From assembly GCA_035764385.1 (NCBI GenBank), contig DASTZI010000359.1, forward strand, positions 1-5,238: DNA of 5,238 nt. The letters are read 5' to 3'. The notes below the pieces were generated by a model. The model was not told where the DNA came from and did not search any database. It saw only the letters and a program-made list of their open reading frames with translations. This DNA is from Gp6-AA40 sp035764385. Its GTDB lineage: Bacteria > Acidobacteriota > Vicinamibacteria > Vicinamibacterales > UBA2999. Below are positions 1 through 5,238 of the stretch, piece by piece; position 1 is the first letter of the stretch, and each line of letters starts with the position of its first letter. Both the position numbers and the translations under genes were made by a program.

Positions 1-336
1 CGCCCGCAGGCCATCGCGCGTATGCGCCGCGCGCTCCGCGAATACGACGTCGTCGGCATCAAGACGAGCATTCCGTTCTTTCGTTGGATGCTCGAGCAGC
101 CCGATTTCGTCGACGCTCGCTTCCACACGGCCTATCTGGACGAACTTCTTCGCACCCGCGCGGGGGAGCCGTTCACGTCGGCAGACGACGATCGAATCGA
201 CGTCGCGGTGATCGCGGCGGCGATCAAGACCGTTCTGCATCCCGGCAGTGGAGGCCGGGTCCTTTCGGACCGGGCCAACGAACCGCGCGCAAGCCAGTGG
301 AAGGCGCGTGCCCGCGACGAGGCGCTCCGCGCGTGA
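1..336 (+). CDS. accC: Biotin carboxylase, C-terminal end (5' partial)
   Basis: This is the last 111 codons of a biotin carboxylase, the ATP-dependent subunit that carboxylates biotin on a carrier protein in acetyl-, propionyl- or methylcrotonyl-CoA carboxylase. The gene begins outside the window; frame 1 is open from base 1. The visible part is the biotin carboxylase C-terminal domain: AIARMRRALREY, then VGIKTSIPFFRWMLEQPDF and the closing YLDELL segment, matching the E. coli AccC pattern AIARMKNAL...GIKTN...YLEK. The catalytic and ATP-grasp residues lie upstream and cannot be checked. After YLDELL there is a tail of about 60 residues (DRIDVAVIAAAI, then SQWKARARDEALR) of the kind seen where a carrier domain follows, as in propionyl- and methylcrotonyl-CoA carboxylase alpha chains. 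Here translation stops instead, and the stop codon overlaps the start of the carrier gene. The family is clear. The acyl-CoA substrate cannot be decided without the carboxyltransferase subunit, so the symbol is a family-level label. Confidence 0.9.
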   Translation, partial: RPQAIARMRRALREYDVVGIKTSIPFFRWMLEQPDFVDARFHTAYLDELLRTRAGEPFTSADDDRIDVAVIAAAIKTVLHPGSGGRVLSDRANEPRASQWKARARDEALRA

Positions 337-875
337 AGCTTCATGTCACCGCCGACGGCCGCACGCGAGCGGTCGATATCAGCCGGATCGGGGACACATT
401 TCTCGTCTCACTGGACGGCCGCCAGCACAATGTGGACGTCAAGGTAATAGACAGCGTTTGGTCAGTGCTCATTGGGCCCGGCGGGCCGGCTAAAGCCGGC
501 CCCAACGATCCCGAAGGCGCCAAGCGAAGCCACGAGGTCGCCTTTTCATCGTCCGCCGAAGGCGGGATGACGGTTCACATCGACGGAGTTCCCGTCGAGG
601 TGTCGATAAACCGGATGCGACGGACTGCGGAAACGGCCGCCTCCACCGCCTCCGACGGGGGACCGCAGCGGGTCACGGCGCCGATGCCTGGGAAGATCGT
701 CAAATTGCTGGTCAAGCCAGGAGACGAGGTCCAGCCGCGCCAAGGGGTAGTCGTCGTCGAAGCGATGAAGATGGAAAACGAGCTGCGGGCACGCGCTGCG
801 GGGACCGTCAGCGAAGTTCGCGTCACGGAAGGAGCCTCCGTCGAGGCAGGTGCGATACTGGTGATACTGGAGTGA
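333..875 (+). CDS. Biotin carboxyl carrier protein subunit (biotin/lipoyl attachment domain)
   Basis: A 180-residue carrier subunit whose biotin shuttles carboxyl groups between the biotin carboxylase encoded just upstream and a carboxyltransferase. The C-terminal 70 residues form a biotinyl domain: TAPMPGKIVKLLVKPGDEV (about residues 115-133), then EAMKM at 143-147 with the biotin-accepting lysine K146 (codon 768-770), and a closing VTEGASVEAGAILVILE half. The N-terminal part (VDISRIGDTFLVSLDGR, later GGMTVHIDGVPVEVSINR) resembles the region before the biotinyl domain in PCC/MCC-type alpha chains more than the classic short AccB. The chosen start is GTG 333, whose GTGA overlaps the upstream stop, a standard translational-coupling arrangement. 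The frame stays open further upstream to about 84, but that stretch is only the accC gene read out of frame. Oddity: residues about 48-64 (GPGGPAKAGPNDPEGAKR) come from a palindromic repeat and look inserted where the family has a short turn. Likely co-transcribed with accC. Confidence 0.92.
   Translation: MKLHVTADGRTRAVDISRIGDTFLVSLDGRQHNVDVKVIDSVWSVLIGPGGPAKAGPNDPEGAKRSHEVAFSSSAEGGMTVHIDGVPVEVSINRMRRTAETAASTASDGGPQRVTAPMPGKIVKLLVKPGDEVQPRQGVVVVEAMKMENELRARAAGTVSEVRVTEGASVEAGAILVILE
474..503. repeat. REP-like palindrome inside the carrier gene
   Basis: An 8-bp perfect stem GGGCCGGC (483-490) / GCCGGCCC (495-502) encloses the tetraloop TAAA (491-494), with further G/C-rich flank from 474. 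The core reads GGCCGGC-TAAA-GCCGGCC, a form I associate with short dispersed palindromes in GC-rich environmental bacteria (general familiarity, not searched). It lies fully inside the carrier gene and is read as G-P-A-K-A-G-P. The frame used (GCT AAA GCC) avoids the TAA stop present in the frame whose codon begins at 491. Only one copy is in the window, so repetition elsewhere in the genome is inferred. Confidence 0.6.
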
Positions 876-939
876 TTCAAGGTTCAACACACACGATGCC
901 CACGCGAACTCGCGCGCATCGGGTGTGTGAATCTTGAAT
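875..939. terminator. Long imperfect stem-loop after the carrier stop codon; possible terminator
   Basis: Left arm 875-899 pairs with right arm 916-939. CGATGC (894-899) pairs with GCATCG (916-921); after one A/G mismatch (893/922), ACACAC (887-892) pairs with GTGTGT (923-928); with A886 bulged, pairing continues to ATTCAA (875-880) against TTGAAT (934-939), including one G-U (882/932). The apical loop can add a small CGCG (903-906) / CGCG (911-914) stem around AACT. That is about 23 pairs plus 4. It starts on the last base of the TGA stop and lies between two functionally unrelated genes, which suits transcription termination or 3'-end protection of the acc transcript. There is no clean U-tract, only ATTTTGAATTT after it, so a canonical intrinsic terminator is not proved. 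A dispersed stem-loop repeat is the alternative. Confidence 0.6.
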
Positions 940-956
940 GGTGAATTTTGAATTTC
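929..956 (+). repeat. Four tandem 7-nt repeats (GAATNNT) at the tamB start
   Basis: Four consecutive heptads begin at 929, 936, 943 and 950. Each starts with GAAT; the last three bases vary (CTT, GGT, TTT, TTC). The first eleven bases are also the outer part of the right arm of the preceding stem-loop, and the last heptads contain the proposed TTG start codon (948-950) of the next gene. The A/T-rich composition stands out against the GC-rich surroundings. The period of 7 is not a codon multiple, so the repeat is not a product of protein-level repetition. Confidence 0.65.
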
Positions 957-3900
957 CGCTCAGCTCTGACCGTTTTCCAGCATCCTCTGACCAGGAGGAC
1001 GCGGCGCATCGTACGCGGTGTCGTGGTGACGCTGGCCTGCGCCGTGGCCGTCGCGTTTGTCACCAGCATCACGGTTGATCTCGGTCCGGCGCTGCGCGCG
1101 CGGGCGGAAGTCGCCGCCTCGAACTATCTCAAACGTCCGATGCACATCGGTGGGCTTTCCGTCCATCTCTGGCGTGGGACGTATGTCGTCGAGAACCTGA
1201 AGATCGACGGAATGACGCCGCAGGCGCGGCCGTTCCTGACAGCGAAGCGCATCGAGGTCTCGATGCCGTGGAGCACGCTCTTCAATCATCAAATCGTGTT
1301 CGACGCCATTGAGATGTCCGACTGGGACATGTACGTCGAGCTGTTCGACGGTGGCGGCAACAACTTCCCGAGATTTACGAGAACCACCAGCGGGAACAGT
1401 GACTGGACCACGACGCTGCAGTACGTGCGTGCGTCACGCGGGCAGTTTACCTTCGACGATCACGGCACGCCGTGGAGCACTGTTGCGCGCAACCTCAACG
1501 TGACCGTTGCCCGGCCCGCTTCGCAGTACCGCGGCCAGGCGCGGTTTTCCGAAGGCACCGTCAAATTCCAGAACTACGAACCGATGCGCGCGGACATGGT
1601 GACGACGTTCCATATCCAGGATGGCAAGGTCGTGCTCGACGCGCTCGATCTGACAACCGACGGCGCGCATTCGCAGCTCACCGGCATTGTCGATCTGCGC
1701 AACTGGCCCGAACAGATCTATCGAATCAAGTCGAAGATCGACTTTCCGACAGAGAAGGCGATCTGGTTCGCGCATGACAAGTTCACCGTGTCAGGCACCA
1801 GTGATTTCACCGGCACCTTCCATTTGTTCAAGGAGCAGTTGCCGAATGGCAAGACGCGGACGGGGCGCGAACTCAAAGGTGATTTCACGAGTCCCGTTGC
1901 CGGCGTCAACCAGTACCGGTTCGGCGATCTGCGCGGATCGGTGCTCTGGGTGCCGGAGCGGATGGAAGTGACCAACGCCACGGCCACGCTCTACGGAGGT
2001 GAGGCGAAGTTCAGCTACAAGATGGCGCCGCTCGGCGTTGACGGGAAGCCCGCGATCGCGACCTTCGACGCCCAGTACTCCAACGTCGATCTGGCCGCGT
2101 TCACAGACCTCTTCGAGATCAAGGGAATCCGCCTTGCGGGACGCGCGACCGGCCGCAACCTGCTCGAATGGCCGCTCGGCAAGTATTCGCAGCATCGTGG
2201 CGACGGTGAGATGCACGTCGACGCTCCACCCGGAACTGAGCTGATGAGCTCGCGCATGCCCGTCGAGCGGATTGAAGCGCGCGAGCGGCTTGGCAAACTC
2301 TGGGGACCATTCGACAACACGCTTCCAGCGGAGCCGCTTGCGTTTGACGGGACCATTGCCTACGCGTTCGATCCCGACGGGATCGAGCTCGGCCGCAGCC
2401 GCTTCGCGACGCCGAGTACCTACGTCGAATTCGAGGGTCACACCGCGTACGGCGAGAGCTCGCGCATCCCGTTTCACGTCAGCAGTTCCGACTGGCAGGA
2501 GAGCGACCGTCTTCTCGCGAGCTTGATGACGGCGTTCGGCAATTCCACTAACGCGATCCCGATCGGCGGCTACGGCACGTTTGACGGCGTCATGCTGAAC
2601 AGCTTCTCAAAGCCGCGCATCGAAGGGCTATTCGCCGGCGAGCACATGCGAGCGTTCGACGTGGAGTGGGGATCGGCAAAGGGCACCACGACCATCGAGA
2701 ACAGCTATGCGGACGTCAAGGACCTGGTGATTACAACCGACGGTTCCAGCATCGACGCCGATGGCCGCTTCTCACTTGGGTTTCCGCGTTCGGATGCGGG
2801 CGAAGAGATCAACGCGCGCGTCCGCATCGTGAAACGGCCCCTGGTTGATCTTCGGCACGCCTTCTCGCTCGACGAATATCCGGTTGAAGGACTGCTCTCT
2901 GGCGAATTTCACGTCTACGGGCAGTACACGCGGCCCCTCGGTTTCGGCACGATGGAGATCGCCGATGGAACCGCGTACCACGAGAAGTTTGAAACCGCGA
3001 ATGCCGGCCTGCGGCTGGAAGGTGAAGGCGTACGGCTGGACAACATCGTAGTGGTGAAAGGTGGCGGTCGCGGAACGGGTGCCGCCTACATCAGCTGGGA
3101 CGGTACCTATCAATTCAACTTCGACGCGCAACGGATTCCGGTCGAGAGCCTCGCCGTCGTGCAGTCGCCGAACACGCCGCCGTTGTCGGGCCTGCTCGAC
3201 TTTCGCGCAGGCGGCAGCGGCAGTTTCGATTCGCCGCGCTACGAGGTGCACGCCACGGTTCGCGACTTCTTCGTCGCCGACGAAGGCATTGGCACCGTGA
3301 CGGGCGATATCAACATCGCCAATGCCGTCATGGCGCTCAAGCTGGAAGCCGCGTCGCCCCGTCTCGCGGTGTCCGGCACGGGCACCATTGCCTTGAGCGA
3401 GCAGATGGACGCCGACCTGACGTTCACGGTCTCCGATACGTCGCTCGATCCATACCTGCGCGCGTTCGATCCGGCACTCTCTCCGTACACGACCGCGATC
3501 GCCAGCGGCAATCTGCGCGTCGTTGGCGAGCTTGCCGATATCGATCACCTCGTCGTCGATACGACGGTCGACAAACTCGACATGCGCCTGTTCGATTACC
3601 GGCTGCGCAACGCGCTGCCGATTCGGATGGCGCTCGATCGGCATTCGATCCGCGTGACCGACATGCGGCTGATTGGCGACGAAACCCAGCTCGACGTCTC
3701 CGGGGTCGTCGATCTTCACAACGAACGAATTGCGATGCGCGCCAACGGGGCCGCCAACCTCGGCATCCTGCAGGGCTTCGTGTCGAACATCCGGAGCACG
3801 GGCCAGGCAACGTTGGAGGCTACCCTCGACGGCCCGATGCGAACGCCCGTTGTTACCGGGACGATGAAAATCGAAGACGGCCGCATTCGCCACTTCGATC

Positions 3901-5054
3901 TGCCGCACGCGCTCGAAAACATCGCCGGCGTGGTCCGCTTCGACTCACGGGGCGTGACGCTCGACGAACTGACCGCGCAGCTCGGTGGCGGTCCTGTTCG
4001 GTTCGGTGGCCGCATTGGCATCGAGGGCTACCGCCCTGGCCGGCTCGACGTGACGATGAACGGGACGAACATGCGGCTGCGCTATCCGGAAGGAATGCGG
4101 TCGGTCGTGGATGCGAACCTGACGCTGCTCGGAACCGTGGACGCGGCGACGCTCTCCGGCAATGTCAACGTTCGCAGCGCGATCTATACGCGGCGGTTCG
4201 ACACGGGCGGCGGTCTGATCGATCTGACCGGCAACACGGCTGGACAGGCGCCTGCGTCGATTCAGACGACGGTGCCACTCCGCTACGACATCCACTTGAA
4301 CATTCCGGGTACGCTGCGCGTGGAGAACAACACGGTTCGCCTGGTCGCCAACGCCGACCTCGATCTCCGCGGGACCTTCGACCGGCCGATTCTCGTCGGC
4401 CGCGGTGAAGTGGAGCGCGGCGAGTTCAACTTCGAAGGGAAGCGCTACATCGTCACGCGCGGAACGATCGACTTCAACAACCCAACGCGCATCGATCCGT
4501 TCTTCGACATCCAGACCGAGACGCAGGTGCGCGTGCCAAGCCAGACCTACCGCGTCATGGTGCGCGTGACCGGGACGATGGCGCGTTTCACGCCCACGTT
4601 CAGCTCCGATCCGCCGCTGACGGAAGTGCAGGTCCTCAGCCTGCTCTTCAGCGACGTGGCGCCCGGGCAGGACGTGGAGTTTAGCCAGTACAGCGCCGTG
4701 ACGCCGCAGGAACAGCTGCTGCGCGAGCGCGCGGCGCGCGCACTGACCGGTGCGCTGACGACGGAGATCGGGCGTGTGGCGGAGCAGACCTTCGGCGTCG
4801 ACACGTTCCAGTTGACGCCGTCACTGGTCACGCCGAACGCGAACTCGTCGCGGCTGGACCCTGCCGCGCGTCTCACGATCGGCAAACGTATTTCAGACAA
4901 GGTGTACCTCACGTACTCGCGAAGTCTCTCGTCCACCGCCAGCGATCAAATCATCCTGCTCGAGTACGACCAGACCGACCGCTTCTCGTGGATTCTGTCG
5001 CGTAATGAAGACCAGACGTATGCGCTGGATGTTCGGGTCAGACATACGTTTTAA
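948..5054 (+). CDS. tamB: TamB-like translocation/assembly module protein (AsmA-like superfamily)
   Basis: A 1368-residue envelope protein, slightly longer than E. coli TamB (about 1260). Known TamB proteins are anchored in the inner membrane, span the periplasm as a long beta-rich groove, act with an Omp85 partner (TamA) and have been implicated in phospholipid transport to the outer membrane. Visible features: basic RRTRR before a single hydrophobic anchor at about residues 24-43 (VVVTLACAVAVAFV); an AsmA-like start at about 56-88 (ASNYLKRPMHIGGLSVHLW, then VVENLKIDG); a long body of recurring beta motifs such as DLTTDG (234), LVITTDG (593) and MRLIGDET (906), each followed by a strand ending in a glycine turn; and the TamB C-terminal domain, with GRGEVERGEFNFEGKRY (from about 1151), TIDFNNP (1173-1179), PPLTEVQVLSLLFSDV (1222-1237), ILLEYDQTDRFSW and a C-terminal Phe. 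Start: TTG 948, two codons after an in-frame TGA (942-944). It has no good ribosome-binding site but keeps the basic residues before the anchor; the first in-frame GTG (1023) falls inside the anchor. The family call is firm, the exact start is not. Confidence 0.88.
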   Translation: MNFRSALTVFQHPLTRRTRRIVRGVVVTLACAVAVAFVTSITVDLGPALRARAEVAASNYLKRPMHIGGLSVHLWRGTYVVENLKIDGMTPQARPFLTAKRIEVSMPWSTLFNHQIVFDAIEMSDWDMYVELFDGGGNNFPRFTRTTSGNSDWTTTLQYVRASRGQFTFDDHGTPWSTVARNLNVTVARPASQYRGQARFSEGTVKFQNYEPMRADMVTTFHIQDGKVVLDALDLTTDGAHSQLTGIVDLRNWPEQIYRIKSKIDFPTEKAIWFAHDKFTVSGTSDFTGTFHLFKEQLPNGKTRTGRELKGDFTSPVAGVNQYRFGDLRGSVLWVPERMEVTNATATLYGGEAKFSYKMAPLGVDGKPAIATFDAQYSNVDLAAFTDLFEIKGIRLAGRATGRNLLEWPLGKYSQHRGDGEMHVDAPPGTELMSSRMPVERIEARERLGKLWGPFDNTLPAEPLAFDGTIAYAFDPDGIELGRSRFATPSTYVEFEGHTAYGESSRIPFHVSSSDWQESDRLLASLMTAFGNSTNAIPIGGYGTFDGVMLNSFSKPRIEGLFAGEHMRAFDVEWGSAKGTTTIENSYADVKDLVITTDGSSIDADGRFSLGFPRSDAGEEINARVRIVKRPLVDLRHAFSLDEYPVEGLLSGEFHVYGQYTRPLGFGTMEIADGTAYHEKFETANAGLRLEGEGVRLDNIVVVKGGGRGTGAAYISWDGTYQFNFDAQRIPVESLAVVQSPNTPPLSGLLDFRAGGSGSFDSPRYEVHATVRDFFVADEGIGTVTGDINIANAVMALKLEAASPRLAVSGTGTIALSEQMDADLTFTVSDTSLDPYLRAFDPALSPYTTAIASGNLRVVGELADIDHLVVDTTVDKLDMRLFDYRLRNALPIRMALDRHSIRVTDMRLIGDETQLDVSGVVDLHNERIAMRANGAANLGILQGFVSNIRSTGQATLEATLDGPMRTPVVTGTMKIEDGRIRHFDLPHALENIAGVVRFDSRGVTLDELTAQLGGGPVRFGGRIGIEGYRPGRLDVTMNGTNMRLRYPEGMRSVVDANLTLLGTVDAATLSGNVNVRSAIYTRRFDTGGGLIDLTGNTAGQAPASIQTTVPLRYDIHLNIPGTLRVENNTVRLVANADLDLRGTFDRPILVGRGEVERGEFNFEGKRYIVTRGTIDFNNPTRIDPFFDIQTETQVRVPSQTYRVMVRVTGTMARFTPTFSSDPPLTEVQVLSLLFSDVAPGQDVEFSQYSAVTPQEQLLRERAARALTGALTTEIGRVAEQTFGVDTFQLTPSLVTPNANSSRLDPAARLTIGKRISDKVYLTYSRSLSSTASDQIILLEYDQTDRFSWILSRNEDQTYALDVRVRHTF

Positions 5055-5067
5055 CGTCGCGATCACG

Positions 5068-5136
5068 AACCACGGAGGCTCGGAGGACACTGAGGTAGAT
5101 AATTAAGCACTCCGTGCCCTTCGTGTCTTCGCGGCT
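5068..5136. repeat. Intergenic degenerate inverted repeat (CCACGGAGG type)
   Basis: The left arm 5068-5094 (containing CCACGGAGG, CGGAGGACACTGAG) and right arm 5110-5136 (containing CTCCGTG, TTCGTGTCTTCGCGG) are complementary at about 19 of 27 positions; three of the eight remaining positions could form G-U pairs in + strand RNA. The loop 5095-5109 is A/T-rich. It begins 13 nt after the tamB stop. Repeats of the style ACCACGGAGG...CTCCGTGGT are familiar to me between genes of many GC-rich environmental bacteria, so I read this as a decayed member of such a dispersed family. It could also act as a transcript-end hairpin, but the pairing is imperfect and no U-tract follows. Confidence 0.55.
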
Positions 5137-5164
5137 CGTCGATTGCGTAACGCGGCACGCTCGG

Positions 5165-5238
5165 TTGCTGCGAACGATTCTCTGTTTGCATTTTGCACTT
5201 TGCGTTTTGCATTCCGGCGCAGCCTCCGCGCAGCCCTC
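5165..5238 (+). CDS. Start of a probable exported protein (3' partial, signal peptide only)
   Basis: The frame starting at TTG 5165 stays open to the window end and reads as a typical Sec signal peptide: Met-Leu-Arg at the N-terminus, hydrophobic core ILCLHFALCVL, then the polar end and cleavage-type sequence AASA|QP. The frame is open back to a TAG at 5096-5098, so GTG 5123 is an alternative start that would give a longer basic N-region (with RHARLLRT); it lies within the right arm of the inverted repeat, which makes it less attractive. Neither has a convincing Shine-Dalgarno sequence. The hydrophobic core is encoded by four 7-nt tandem repeats, so part of the resemblance to a signal peptide could be chance; the cleavage-like end lies outside the repeats and supports a real gene. 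Only 24 codons are visible, so the mature protein is unknown. An Omp85/TamA/BamA-like outer-membrane protein would be expected from tamB context, as inference only. Confidence 0.5.
   Translation, partial: MLRTILCLHFALCVLHSGAASAQP
5184..5211 (+). repeat. Four tandem 7-nt repeats (TTTTGCA consensus)
   Basis: Heptads begin at 5184, 5191, 5198 and 5205. The second and fourth are exactly TTTTGCA; the first begins with G, the third begins with C and ends with G. The period is 7 nt, not a codon multiple, and the tract is T-rich in GC-rich surroundings. In the frame from TTG 5165 it encodes most of the hydrophobic core of the predicted signal peptide, the reading frame shifting through the heptad so that residues do not repeat exactly. 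Confidence 0.7.

Noticed and set aside
84..332. Upstream extension of the carrier-protein frame to an ATG at 84
   Set aside because: This stretch is the accC coding sequence read out of frame (very Arg/Gly-rich). The conserved part begins at GTG 333 with a GTGA overlap.
929..956. Heptad tract as a CRISPR remnant or operator array
   Set aside because: The units are 7 nt without spacers, so it is not CRISPR. No known regulator site is recognised, so it is listed only as a tandem repeat.
993..998. Perfect AGGAGG as a ribosome-binding site for the tamB-like gene
   Set aside because: No ATG, GTG or TTG lies in frame at suitable spacing; the codon 9 nt downstream is ATC. It encodes Arg-Arg of the basic stretch before the anchor, so it is probably incidental.
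1791..2477. A 228-codon open frame on the - strand
   Set aside because: A shadow of the tamB-like gene; composition typical of GC-rich reverse-frame reading and no motif or credible start signal.
2772..3908. A 378-codon open frame on the - strand inside the tamB-like gene
   Set aside because: It is antisense to a gene with clear family motifs. The translation is rich in Arg, His, Asp and Val with no recognisable domain, as expected from the reverse strand of a GC-rich coding sequence.
5095..5109. A/T-rich segment (TAGATAAT) as a -10 promoter element for the last gene
   Set aside because: No matching -35 element is visible at 16-18 nt upstream, and the segment is the loop of the inverted repeat.

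Overview
The window is a GC-rich (by eye about 60%), tightly packed bacterial segment with every gene on the + strand: two overlapping biotin-dependent carboxylase genes, one very long TamB-family envelope gene, and the first codons of a further, probably exported protein. A TamB-type protein implies a Gram-negative (diderm) cell. The GC content, the non-ATG starts, the split biotin carboxylase/carrier pair and the style of the intergenic repeats (GGCCGGC-TAAA-GCCGGCC hairpin, CCACGGAGG-type inverted repeat, 7-nt tandem repeats) suggest to me an environmental Acidobacteriota-like lineage, possibly Vicinamibacteria. That placement is an inference from general familiarity, not from a search.

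Region 1 (1-875): the 3' end of a biotin carboxylase gene (accC-like) overlaps by 4 nt (GTGA) a 180-residue biotin carboxyl carrier subunit with an EAMKM biotinylation motif. Together they correspond to the alpha chain of propionyl-/methylcrotonyl-/acetyl-CoA carboxylases, divided over two polypeptides. A palindromic, REP-like hairpin lies inside the carrier gene and is translated as a Gly/Pro/Ala-rich stretch. Region 2 (876-947): a short spacer filled by a long imperfect stem-loop that begins at the carrier stop codon, followed by four 7-nt tandem repeats that run into the start of the next gene. Region 3 (948-5054): a 1368-residue TamB-like protein with an N-terminal signal anchor, an AsmA-like N-terminus, a long repetitive beta-rich periplasmic body and a well-conserved TamB C-terminal domain. 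Region 4 (5055-5238): an intergenic inverted repeat of the CCACGGAGG kind, then another set of four 7-nt repeats that seems to be read as the hydrophobic core of a signal peptide for a gene running off the window. An Omp85 (TamA/BamA) partner would be a natural candidate there, but no diagnostic residues of it are visible.

The carboxylase pair serves acyl-CoA metabolism. The tamB-like gene and its probable exported neighbour serve envelope biogenesis. The stem-loop at 875-939 is the likely boundary between the two units. I see no CRISPR array, tRNA, rRNA, transposase, phage gene or defence system. The most unusual signal is the matching layout of the two gene boundaries: inverted repeat, then four heptads, then a gene start inside or next to the heptads.
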